From positions 9,067,001 to 9,131,000 of the forward strand of contig WPIO01000007.1 of assembly GCA_009760855.2 (NCBI GenBank): a DNA stretch of 64,000 nucleotides. The letters are read 5' to 3'. The position numbers and the translations under genes were made by a program. Shown piece by piece: positions 1-10,111 of the stretch. A model generated the notes under the pieces. The model saw only the letters and a list, made by a program, of their open reading frames with translations. It ran no database searches and had not been told where the DNA came from. Source of the stretch: Cristatella mucedo (lineage: Eukaryota; Bryozoa; Phylactolaemata; Cristatellidae). Numbering within the stretch: position 1 is the stretch's first letter; the number at the start of each line of letters is the position of its first letter.

Positions 1-398
1 TTGTGCCCTTATTGTCCTGCAAGGACAATAAATTAGTTGTTCCACTCCCCAGCTTAAAGACCGTTGGCAACAATAGCTTTTGCTCTGCAGGTTGCAGGCT
101 GCGGAACTCACTTCCACAATTCTTACACAACGACAACTACTCTCCTGCTGCCGACTATGGCACATCATTTTCCAGCCGTCCGAAACTGCTACTTCCATGC
201 TACTCACTACCTCAACTGCTGTCCTGACTCAGCTATGCCTCTCACTTTCACGTTGTTGTGTGAGACAAAGTCTGAGGGCTACCGAATGCTTACCGACGGC
301 CACGAGCTTTGAGTGTGCTATAGAAAACTCTCCTGTTTAACACTCGCATAGTCTTTGTGACTTTGTAGAGTTACATATAGAGATAAATTACATTACTT
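1..398 (+). repeat. LINE family B, 3' fragment
   Basis: This is the C-terminal end of a CR1/L2-like non-LTR retrotransposon ORF2 plus its 3' UTR. The frame encodes a Leu-Lys-Thr-Val-Gly segment and the RLRNSLPQFL motif, which also appear in the copies near 2.4 and 58.1 kb. The 3' end matches the family consensus (gagttac...gagataaattacatta), with a decayed ACATT tail. The copy starts outside the window and is frameshifted. Confidence 0.75.
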
Positions 399-977
399 GA
401 CTGACTACAAAGCGTAACCATCAGTAGGAGACGAAGCAATTAAGAAACAATGGAGATACAGAGGCACTAGAATAAAAAGAAAACAGCAGCATCGACATTA
501 GGAGGAATCAAGGAGGGCCAGTCACAGGCAAGCAGCATATCGAATAATCCATTTTGAACAACTGCAATGCCCTCCGAGCAACGCCACTGACTAACCACAC
601 TCACTATTTGTGCAGCTAGTGAAATGCAGCAGCTGCAGGCTGAACGGAAGCGCTAGCATGCGGCTAACCCGTGACACAGTCAATGGCTGCCCAAGAGAAC
701 TGCACCGGCCGACAGCTCCACCAGGGGCTGAAATGACTAGTGAATAATAATAAGTATTATTATATAAAAATTATTATTATTGCATGGAATAGCAGCCTAT
801 GAAAGCTAAATCTCTCTACGCACTATACGTGTGCTGGAAAGGAAGCCTATCAATTGGCTGGTGACCACATGCAACGGAAACTTCTGCATGGAAAAGCATA
901 CAGAGGACAAAGTCCCACGAATGGAGCAAATAATTAAAGAAAGAGACAGGCTGTTTAGCTTTGTTTTATGCCGTCTA
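399..977. other. No gene recognised
   Basis: Intergenic sequence. It holds only an AT-rich patch at about 744-782 with TTATTA repeats, which may be a relic of a LINE A tail. Open frames here are short and show no motif. Confidence 0.5.
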
Positions 978-1110
978 GTCAGGGATGTCAGTGGTGAGTT
1001 CCGGGCTTTGGGATGGCAGGAAGGTTCGGTCTCTAAAGAATTCGAGGTTGGATAGAGGCTCAGCTAAACGACTTGAGTCAGAAGGTGAGTAGAACTGTGC
1101 GATGTCTAAT
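978..1110 (-). repeat. LINE family A, decayed fragment
   Basis: The antisense strand resembles the part of LINE A that encodes the Ala-Trp-Asn-Ser-Leu-Pro region. The + strand wording (gagttccgggctttggga...cggtctctaaagaattcgaggtt) parallels the minus-strand copies at 31.4 and 40.3 kb. It is heavily diverged. Confidence 0.55.
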
Positions 1111-1136
1111 GGAGCATGCTATTCCAATATCTGTGC

Positions 1137-1172
1137 TTTGTGTGTGTGTGTGTGTTTGTGCATGTGTGTGTT
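1137..1172. repeat. (TG)n microsatellite
   Basis: A short interrupted TG/GT run. Confidence 0.8.
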
Positions 1173-1270
1173 GTGTGTGTGTGCGTCTGTGGTGATAGCT
1201 AGCCATTAAAGCTCTTCTGTTGCTACACAAATGAAGCTGTTAAATCAGGTAAAATTAATACACACCAATC

Positions 1271-1420
1271 GGCTGATTTAACAGCCGAATTTGCATAACG
1301 GCAGGAGCCTTAACGGCTATCACTACCACTTGCAGTTGGTAATGAAGGATCACGAACTGCAAGATTCGAACCCACAACCTCAGTCGTGAAAAGCAAACAC
1401 CCTACCTCCTGGGCAATCAT
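1271..1420 (-). repeat. tRNA-derived SINE, family SINE-B
   Basis: On the minus strand, the tRNA-like head has a recognisable B box (GGGTTCGAATC) and the body ends in the GGCTGTTAAATCAGC tail. A short + strand tail fragment of the same family lies just upstream at about 1198-1240, so two SINE insertions sit side by side. Confidence 0.75.
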
Positions 1421-1424
1421 TGCC

Positions 1425-1985
1425 TCCACTTTCAAGTCAACCTACTTTCGGCCACGGAACAACGCCAAAATTAGGTACTGCTTAGACAGGAGTTCAACCG
1501 CTCAAATTAGTTCACGCGTTTGTGACATATTCTATAGCTTAAGGAAATTCCCTCAATTCACGACTCCTTCCCTTTCCCCTAATCAGCTGCAACTAGTGCA
1601 AAACTAAGATGCTCTGCTAGTCTGTCGACAAAGGTGCCGAATCATAGCTGCCGCATCACACCACTTTTGTCTGAATTTCACCGGCTTCCGATCGAGCTTC
1701 GAATAGACTTCCACATCATGTATCTGCCTTGCAGGTCGCTTCACTTGCTTGCACAATCCTGGATACACGACCTCCTTCACTCTCCAGTGTACTCATGCAC
1801 CATCACCTCCTCGGCTTTCAGTAGTCTTGCCATCCCTAGCACTGAATTGAAATCTTTATGAGATCGCACCTTGCCTTCAGTTCGTATGCACCGAAAGTGT
1901 GGAACTTGCTTCCTGCTTCGGTCACTACCTGCAATGCCTTTGATCATATAAATGTCAGCTAATATGTATCTGTTCAACAAGTTAG
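1425..1985 (+). repeat. LINE family A relative, strongly decayed
   Basis: Translated pieces align by eye with the LINE A reverse transcriptase C-terminal region: a STFKSTYF-like segment, NNAKIRYCLDR, and then CRITPLLSEFHRLPIELRIDF. The intact copies read CHITPLLADLHWLPVKQRIDF. Several frameshifts and stops separate the pieces, so this is an older copy or a sister family. Confidence 0.65.
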
Positions 1986-2411
1986 TTTGGCTAAGTGGTT
2001 ATGGTGCTCTTCATAGGATGTTATAGTGATAATATGCACTCAGATGGCTTTTGCAGCTGCTAAAGCACGAATGGAGTTCGAATCAGCAGCTATAGGCCAC
2101 TTTTGGGTCCGAGTGCCGACATAAATCTATTACCGGAAGAATCGAGGAGCTATTTCGACGATCTCGACCCTTTTACGGTAAGCTGACGTTTGTGAGGGGG
2201 AAATAGCTGCAAGCCTTTTCAGACTAACCAATGGAATGGTCAAACCACACGGCCTTTCCACCGTTACAGGCAGAAAGATTCTCACCGCCCAGTGGGGGAT
2301 GCTGAAGTCAGGATATGACAAACTGTGGCAGATCCTCACCAGTGGCATGCTTCACTCCATGTTTTGGTCATTTGTGCATGGCCTCGTACTGGCAGAATTT
2401 TAGTTCTTGAT

Positions 2412-2822
2412 CAATTGGAAGGCATCATACAGAGCAAAGTTCTTACTCTGACCCACAAGGCCCGCCACGGCTTGGCTCCTTCGTACCTAGCTGAACTGAT
2501 GCATCAGTTTCAGCCTGTTCACGCCCTCAGGTCCTGTGTGGACAATAAATTAGCTGTCCCATTCCTCTGCTTAAAGACAGTTGGCGACAGAAGCTTTAGC
2601 TCTGCAGGTCCTCGACTGTGGAACTCGCTTCCACAATTCTTACGCAACGACATCTACTCTCCAACTGCCGACTATGGCACATCTTTTTCAGCGGTCCTGA
2701 ACTGCTACTTCTATGCTACTCACTACCTCAACTGCTCTCCTAACTCTGCTATGCTTCCCACTTTCTCTTTGTTGCGTGAGACGAAGTCTGTTGGCTACCG
2801 AATGCGTACCGAAAGCCGCTTA
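2412..2822 (+). repeat. LINE family B, 3' part of ORF2
   Basis: The open frame carries KVLTLTHKARHGLAPSYL, then FLCLKTVGDRSFSSAGPRLW and NSLPQFLRND, the C-terminal tail of a CR1/L2-type ORF2 downstream of the reverse transcriptase. The copy breaks off at about 2822, where an opposite-strand copy begins. Its own 3' terminus seems to resume at about 3143. Confidence 0.8.
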
Positions 2823-3142
2823 TGTAATGTATCTCCGTCAGTAAGTCCACAAAGTCATAAAGACCATGTGGGTGTTACGCAGGAGAGTTTTGTATAGCGC
2901 ACTCACAGCCTAAGCGGCTTTCGGTACGCATTCTAGGTATGAAGGAGCCAAGCCGTGGAGGGCCTTGTGGGTCAGCATAAGAACTTTGCTATTTATACTT
3001 TGCTCAACCGGCAACCATCCTAGCTCTTCCAGCAAAGGTGACACGTGCTCAAACCGCTGGGACTTGAATACCAGCCTTGCAGCCATATTCATAGTCCGCT
3101 GTAGTGGCATAATAGCTTTCTTTGGTAGCCCAGCCAAAAGGG
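2823..3142 (-). repeat. LINE family B, inverted copy nested in a + copy
   Basis: It reads on the minus strand from GLPKKAIMPLQRT through the ARLVFKSQRFEHVSPLLEEL region to a 3' end with an AATGTA-type tail at about 2824. It lies between two halves of the + strand copy (2412-2822 and 3143-3229), so it inserted into that copy or rearranged within it. Confidence 0.75.
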
Positions 3143-3229
3143 AATTAACTCTCCTGCGTAACACCCACATGGTCTTTATGACTTTGTGGAGTTACTGACG
3201 GAGATACATTACATTACATTACATTACAT
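3143..3229 (+). repeat. LINE family B 3' terminus with (ACATT)n tail
   Basis: The conserved 3' UTR end (ctttgtggagttactgacgg) is followed by an (ACATT)n tail. It completes the + strand copy interrupted by the inverted copy. Confidence 0.8.
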
Positions 3230-3751
3230 CTCGGAGGCGGGAAGTATGCCACCACTAAGCACAGGTCTGTCGGGGGGGGGGTGGGGGGCACGCTAACTAA
3301 CACGACGTTTGCAGTTCGTGCCGATCAAGAGACCACCAGTCATCATGAAAAGACTGCCGCTTAGGACTGGGAAGGAAAGCAGAGAATACTAGCAAAGCTT
3401 CCTTTCTCGGCACTTGACTCGCATTGAAGATAGGTGCCACTGGGCCTTTGCTTCATCGCCAACTCAAGATACTTACTTCGGCAGGCTTGCCAAATTATTG
3501 CCACTCTAGAAAACAGTCGGTTATCACTGCCAAGGCTTGTTACTAAAATCTCTAGTGACTAGCCGAGTTGCTCACACCATCAAGCTGATTAATCAAAACT
3601 GCATGCCTCAGATAAGCACCTGGTTCAATCTACGATTGCTGAAATATTTTGTCTGACGACACAGCATAGCATAGGAACAGCTCTTGAAAGGGGCTATAAC
3701 AGAATGAGTCGTGGTCTAGTGAAAGGTGACTAGGGAACAAGACCGAGATTT

Positions 3752-4100
3752 TGATGCTGGCAGAGCTCATTTTGAGAGTTAAATCTTCCCATTTCTGAGC
3801 AACACTAGGTTTGCCCTCTCACAATAAGTTGGTTATATCGCCATTCGATTTGAGAAAGTGCTTTGTCTTTCAAGTGCGAATGTCTGCAATTGAAGCATCA
3901 AGAAAGTTGAGTTTGTCGTGCTGAAAGCAGGGAGGTATCAAAGCATAGGCAAAGCTGTGCGTCGTCCACAGAGAAATAAGAGTCTAGACTGTGCTTGGCG
4001 ATTACGTTAGTAAGAGTGAGCAAATAATTTGTAAAAAGAAGTGGACCAAGCACCAAATGCTGTGGTAGCTCGTGCTTTGGAGGCACATCGGATGACTGTA
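3752..4100 (-). repeat. LINE family A, decayed reverse transcriptase fragment
   Basis: The minus strand encodes LVLGPLLFTNYLLTLTNVIA and then SVDDAQLCLCFD. Intact copies have a [19 protein letters not shown] block and the catalytic [11 protein letters not shown]. The catalytic Tyr-Ala is changed to Ser-Val here and the frame is broken, so the copy is dead. Confidence 0.7.
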
Positions 4101-4215
4101 ACGTACAAAAGCATGACGTCGTTTAGGAAGTCCGCACTCAAAGCCGGCCTTGGCTCGACCGGACTCTGCCAGCATGACTGTCTTTGCAAGATCGCTAAAA
4201 AATAAATAAGTAAAT

Positions 4216-4380
4216 ACTAGCTGATTTAACAAAATAAATACTAGCTGATTTAACAGCCTCTTTTTGCATAGCAACAGAAGAGCCTTGATGGCTATCACCA
4301 CCACTTGCAGTGGTCGTTAAAGAATCAACCACTCCAGGACTCGAACTACAACTACTGCACAGCATACCACCGACAAAGAA
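4216..4380 (-). repeat. tRNA-derived SINE, family SINE-B
   Basis: On the minus strand the B-box region is degenerate (gttcgagtcctgga) and is followed by the SINE body and two tandem copies of the AAATCAGCTAGT tail. The 5' tRNA-like end is hard to place. Confidence 0.65.
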
Positions 4381-5192
4381 TCCCAGCATCTTTCACAAGT
4401 TGACGATGGTGGCATTGGTCAACTTGCCAAATCCTCCTGAAACTGTGTGTGTGCCGCACACCCACTGGCAGTCGCATTACACACGGGTCGCGTGCCTTCC
4501 GCCTATGGCAGGCACTGGGTGTATCGGAGCCCAAGCAGCTCAGTGCAACCATTACTGACGATGCCGAGAGAGGTGGTGCCAGCACAGCACTGAGCAAACT
4601 AGAGTGGTGAGAGGGCTGCAGTGACCTGGCTGACCTCCTGCAACACTCACCATCAGTAGCTTCCTGCTCCCTAACAAGGCCCGAGACACAATCACAGAAA
4701 AAAGATGGAAAGAAGACAAAAGACGGACATACATCGGTCTTGCAATAGAAAGCAGTCGTGGTCATTCCACAGATATCGGTCTTTGTGCAAAGAAAGTAGT
4801 GCAATCAGGCACAGCAAGACAATGCCAGTCATTACCCGTGCGACTGGCAGTGTTGAATACAAATTACAACCATATGCAGACCACCGGTAAGTTTTTCACT
4901 TCCAAATAACTTACATCCATTTCATTGGCACAAACATGCCGGAAGAACTATAGCACAAATGTTTGCTGAAACATAGCAACTAAATGCCATACCATGCTTT
5001 TTGAATACATCTGCGGCATCTGCCGTCTTACAGGGCTCCGTGAGTTTTCAAAACCAGGTAAACAGATACACGCTAGTCGTCTTTAGGTCGTGCTACAGAT
5101 TTAGAACAAGAAAGTCCAACATGCTATAATGGGTCCAAAGATCACAAAAGTATTGCTAAATTACTCTAAACTAATAATAATCTCTAAAAGCA
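4381..5192. other. No gene recognised
   Basis: Unique-looking intergenic sequence with no motif, splice pattern or repeat family that I recognise. Confidence 0.4.
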
Positions 5193-5832
5193 GCAGCTGG
5201 TGCAAAACTCCGCAGCTAGGCTTGTCTGTCGTGAGCGTCGCAGTTGCCACATTACTCCACTTCTCACCGACCTGCACTGGCTACCAGTCAAGCAACGGAT
5301 TGACTTCAAGGTTTTGTCGCTCACTTTTAGGTCACTTCATTCTTTGGCTCCAGCCTATCTCTCAGATATACTCCCCCATCAGGCCAAGCAAGCATCGTAC
5401 CACCCGCTTTTCGGTATACAACAGTCTACAAATACCCCGTACAAACCTCAAATCCTTTGGAGACCGTGCATTTAATTCGTATGCTCCCAAAGCCTGGAAC
5501 TCCATCCCGACCTGCGTCAGAACATCCCCTGACCTGACCACATTTAAAAAGAACTTAAAAACACACCTACTTAGGACAGCATTTAGTGGGTCCCTGTGAT
5601 TCGTCCTTGATGTGCTTATGCGTGCTGACACTGTGCATGCTGCCACTAACCACATTTGCATGCTGACCCTGTGCATGTCACCCCTAACCATGTTATTCAT
5701 TTTGTTTGTTTATCAAGCATGATTTTACTCACCATTCAATTGCATTTCCCTTTGCAGCAACTGTAAAGCGCCTAGAGAGAGATTAAGTTCTCTGAGGGCG
5801 CTTTATCGAGTGCATTACTATTATTATTATTG
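5193..5832 (+). repeat. LINE family A, 3' fragment with (ATT)n tail
   Basis: A 5'-truncated copy. It begins in the QNSAARLVCRERRSCHITP block of ORF2 and runs through KAWNSIPTCVRTSPDLTTF to a stop at 5599. A frameshift lies near 5394. The 3' UTR ends in the family stem-loop (AAAGCGCC...GGGCGCTTT) and an (ATT)n tail. L2-clade LINEs typically end in such microsatellite-like tails. Confidence 0.85.
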
Positions 5833-6500
5833 TTAAAAACGTAGGGAAAGCCAAATTTGCAGAAAAATGTCTCAAGAATCTTGCAATGGGCTCGTCAGCC
5901 AACTTAAAGCATGACATAAAGTATTAAGTCGTAAGCCAAGGCGCTTATAACAGTCAGATGGATATGTTGCATTTTAGGAGCCTCAGTCAACAGTAGCCAC
6001 TCGGCAGCATTCTTACTAGCTATGAGTGGCTTGCCGATTGAGGCCCCATGGCAGTACAGCAGCAGCAGCCACCGATCAATAAGCAGGTAGTTGGAAGCTC
6101 AAAGTAGCTATCCAGCAATCTCGAGCCTTGCTGTTGAGAGCTTACAATTGCGATGAAGCCAGCGGTCAAGAGGCAGCCGGAGACGGTATTAGAACTGCGA
6201 TCAGGTCAGCTGAGTACAAAGGGCACTTCCTAACTCTTTATCTGTTGACTGTCAGCACTGCACGGGGGGGGGGGGGGGGGGGGGGGGAGGCACGGAGTCT
6301 TTCTGCAACGCACAAGATACTATTTTCAAATTCATGGCTGGTCGAACTGCCAGCACTTGTGGCAGAAAATAAAAGTCACAAGCTAGCGAGATTCCCCAGC
6401 CGATGGCCGACCAACAGAGCTCTACAAAACGCGGTGAAGCCATAAAAGGTGGATCTGACCTACCTGCAGCCATCGCAGTTATCATGCATAGGACGGGAAA
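5833..6500. other. No gene; contains a G24 homopolymer
   Basis: Intergenic sequence. The only notable structure is an uninterrupted run of 24 G at 6264-6287. Confidence 0.5.
6264..6287 (+). repeat. poly-G tract (24 G)
   Basis: Read directly from the sequence. Such runs can form G-quadruplexes and are prone to length errors in assembly. Confidence 0.95.
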
Positions 6501-6847
6501 CCCTCCAGTGAGAGGTGAAAGCAAATGGGCCTAAATCCCCTCGCATTGGCTGTCACAACTCGGGTCATTTCCGGCTCAAAATTCGCAAATCGATATCAGC
6601 CAGTAATATCAGCGAATAACCTGAACGTGCGAGCATTCCTTCCGATCGATCTGCCTTGCCATCGACAACATTTGAGACATTTTGTACTAAGGCATCAGGG
6701 GGTTTGCAGTTTGTCTCCGTATTCGGCCACGGAGAACGTTCCTCCGCTGCGTCAGCGGCGTCCGTCCTGCCCGCTCGGCCACAGCGGGTCGCACAGCGCC
6801 CGTCGGAGGGGCGGTGTCCAGCCGCGACAATTTTGCGTGCGCCATAC

Positions 6848-6901
6848 GCCATATACATGGGATAGGCCATATACATGGGATAGGCCATATACATGGGCTA
6901 G
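6848..6901 (+). repeat. 18-bp tandem repeat, 3 units
   Basis: Three near-identical units of gccatatacatgggatag; the last has one change (ctag). Each unit contains CATATACATG. Confidence 0.9.
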
Positions 6902-8189
6902 GCACGCGGCTCCATCTATTCGTGCATCTCGCGAACGAGGACTGAAGCAACTCGGCGATCGAAAGATGTTCAGCCACCAAAGGGAAAGGAGCGCTCGCTA
7001 CCCCTGCTCTTCCATTACGATCGCAGCGCCTGCCGGAACCACTCGTGCGCTTAGAGCAGCGACTGGCGTCACACTACTATGCCGAGTTCATGGCGGAAAT
7101 TATTAATCGTACCTCCGGTATCCACGAGTGGTGGGGGAGCCTCGCTGTCTCGACGGCCCACCGATTAAAATGAGATGGCGCCTGTGTTCATGCGCATGAA
7201 CTGGAGAAATGGCCACGGATTTCGAATAGTCAGGCTTCGATAACAGGTCGGATTAAGGTTTCCGTAATCAATAGCACGGGGAAGCACCGTCGCTAGACGA
7301 AGGGGAAACCCGCCACCCAGTAAACAATGCGTTTCCGTAGCAGCCTGCGGTCGCGGTTGCGGGCTGCGATGTCAGCGGAGCAGAGGTCGTAGTCGTACCG
7401 ATGATGTATGGAGAGGCGGTTATCATTCTTAAGCGCCGCAAAGGCGTATGGAAACAGTGCGGGGCCTAGCACATAACCGGAAGCAACGACGCGATAATTA
7501 GTCCTGCACGAGCCATTTTTCGACGCCGATGCGAGTAATTCGGGCGGCGATGTACAGCTGATCGGGGCAGCCGATCCCCAGACAGTCAATGCTACTTGGT
7601 AAAAGTGCATTCGTCGGGAACTCGGAAGTCGAGATGGAGTAACTAAACTGTTCCGACGCAATGTCTTTTTCACTACCTCAAAGCCGGACAATGTGGGAGC
7701 GCGTCAGCGCCTGAGTGCGAATCACTCGAGCGGCCAAGCACTAGGTTTTATTTCCCAGAACATTCGGCGTCGGGGGGTCGACTCTCGCGCCCTACCCCGA
7801 TACAATCAGCCTTAAAGCCGCGTCTATGAGGCCAGTTTGCTGTCCTTTGGTTTTCCGTAGACTTAACATTGGGCAAACTTCCGGACGAAAGGACGCTGTT
7901 ACACAATCGACTCTGTCATGGGCTTTTCCCCGATGCTCCATCTAGTAATCTACGAAGCTCCTCCACCAACGCAGGAGTCATCGGCTCGCTGTAGTGAGGG
8001 TGGTAAGAAACACTTAAAAGGCCCCAGCAGTAGGTAAATGACCGTCGTCTTTTCAAGGGTCCTACTTGCAAAGAACTGTCATAGTCCGGCTGATTTAGCA
8101 TGCTAATATTTCAATGCCTTCTCTTTAAATTAATGTAATTGTATTGTGACTTTTACTTAGCAGCCTAGGAAAGCTAAATCTCTTCCCGA

Positions 8190-8383
8190 TCACTTTACAC
8201 TGAGTAAAGAGGTTGCCTTTTCACGGCCTCGATCCCGCGGTCTGGGGTTCGAATCCTGCGGTGGGCGATCCTATATTGCCGCTCTAAGCGGTGGCGACAG
8301 CTCCTTAAGGCTCTTCTTCTTCTTCTTCTTCTTCTCCTTCCTTCTGCCGCTATACAGAAGAGGTTGTCAAATCAGCTAGTGTT
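8190..8383 (+). repeat. tRNA-derived SINE, family SINE-A
   Basis: The tRNA-like head has the B box GGGTTCGAATCCTGCGG, followed by GGCGATCC, the body (GGCTCTTCTTCTTC, expanded here to a TTC repeat at about 8308-8340) and the AAATCAGCTAG tail. The A-box end is diverged. Confidence 0.8.
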
Positions 8384-9819
8384 TTCTTTTCTTTTGCCGC
8401 GCACGAATCCTGTCGCCACAATTTTAAGCACGGGCTGCCCTCGTCTATGGGCTCCCGGTAGCTTTGCGAAACCTCTTGCTAGATAGGAAAAAGAGGAGGT
8501 GGCCAGTGTGTACGAACGTGTCGACGACAAGGTGTCTTGCTGCGAGTAAAGTATGGCAAAATGCCCACCCCTCGACGCGAGGCCGGCTGCTAGAAAACTC
8601 GAATCGTGTCAAGTTTGTCTGCTGTAACGCCGAACCCATTGGAGGAGGAGGCGAACCCCGCCGTTTGCCAAGACGAGTAGCCGACTGCCGGATTCGATTC
8701 GGTGCGAGTCGACGCGCAATAGGCAGGTCGCCTCGCCGCTAGCGCATCTGGCGCTAACCTGCTTGCCAATATTAAGGGGCTGTGGGCCCGTGGCGTGAGT
8801 TGAACCGAGATAAACGCACTTAAATTAGGGCATTTACTTGACTTGGTTCGCGAGCGCACCATGTCGCTGCGCGTCAAGCTCAGTCTTAGCTCCACACTGC
8901 TCTCAAACAAGCTCGGCAGGAAACGCGCTCGGGTCCCGCCCTACTATCAGGGTGCTCGTACGGAGGAAATGGCCAGCTGCGCCGGCTCAGGCTCCCAGCG
9001 ACTACGCCGACGCCCTCAGCACCCCGAACACTACTCTAAAGAAGACCCACCACCCCCTACCGCCAAAAAAACCATGGAAGCGTTCCTAATAGCGACCCTC
9101 TAACTCGCACGGGAGTAAACGCCTGTCGAGCCTCGTCTGCCGCGCACATCCGGCTGCGGCGGAGCTCCTGTAGTCACTTATAGGCGATGGGGTCTGCCCC
9201 GATGGATCCTTGCGCGCGTCACAGTTGCGAGGACTCGACCAGGTAGGTCGCTGGCCGGCTGGCCGACTCGCTGTCAGGCTCCGCCGCCGACGCTCGACAG
9301 TGGATCCTCCGGGCCAACTCGGGCGTTTCGACGCGCTCGGGACATTCGGCCTACCGCTGACGCCGACTCTCCCGGCTTTCCCGACCCAGCTCTGCAGATC
9401 AACCACCGATCCAATGTGGCGCTACCGGTACCTCGCCGAGCTGACTTGGCGCACACCAGTGCAGCTTCCCGCAAGGGTATTGCCGATCGTAACCTAAATT
9501 GTCTTATTCGTTTACGCAGCGCCCCAGACTGTCATTTTTATTCAGACAAACGTAGCTAATCAACGCGGCCCCTACAGCGTTCGGTCGGCGGTAGACAACG
9601 ACCAAGTGCAGGCGGTCCTAGAATGGCGTTCTTTTATAAACGTTCCCCGGTAACGAGGGAATGCATCGTCTGTAAGACCGTGTAAACCACGGCCACTCGA
9701 CGCTTACACGCACCTCAGCTCGTCCACTCGACACTTGGATCGAAGCGGATGAAAAATGCCAGTTGTCGGGAGTATAGCTTAAATAGAGCCGGGCTGATAT
9801 GCAATCATGCAGCGGCGAA

Positions 9820-9945
9820 AGTAGTATGTGGTTTTTCCTTATTGCACCCTCACCCTCAAAAAGATTCATTTTTACATTCGCTCGATCTCATTCCAAAATG
9901 CATCTTTTTGAATGTGGTCTGCTTTAAGGAAAAACCACATACTAT
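9820..9945 (+). repeat. Maverick left terminal inverted repeat, itself a palindrome
   Basis: The outer arm (AGTAGTATGTGGTTTTTCCT) is followed within about 125 bp by its own inverse (AGGAAAAACCACATACTA). Between them are CACCCTCACCCTCAAAAAGA and a centre with CGCTCGATCTCATTCC. The same layout is found at the right end in inverted orientation. Confidence 0.9.
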
Positions 9946-10111
9946 TGTGTTTTTCAAGATTTTAAAATTATTATATAATAGTGAAAATGTTCTGCAAAAA
10001 TTAAATTACAAAAGCACCTCATAAAACTTGCTTTATTATATAATGATAAACAAATTTGTTATTGGAATACTTATATATGAATTAAATAAAAATGTTTTCC
10101 TTAATATAGTC

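Larger units (their letters stand above)
6500..9800. other. CpG-rich block, no defensible gene
   Basis: GC- and CpG-rich DNA that contrasts with the AT-rich Maverick to its right. It resembles the block around the first TANC-like exon (55-57.5 kb) and could be a CpG-island promoter of an unseen gene. Open frames exist, for example 8843-9103 on + (86 codons), but I saw no conserved domain and no consistent splice chain. A SINE copy at about 8190-8383 interrupts it. Confidence 0.4.

Noticed and set aside
7088-7171. Short frame MAEIINRTSGIHEWWGSLAV with a good start context
   Set aside because: Only 27 codons, no conserved match recognised and no clear donor site.
8843-9103. 86-codon frame beginning MSLRVKLSLSSTLLSNKLGR
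   Set aside because: Good start context and plausible composition, but no domain, no supporting splice chain and high local GC. I could not separate it from chance.
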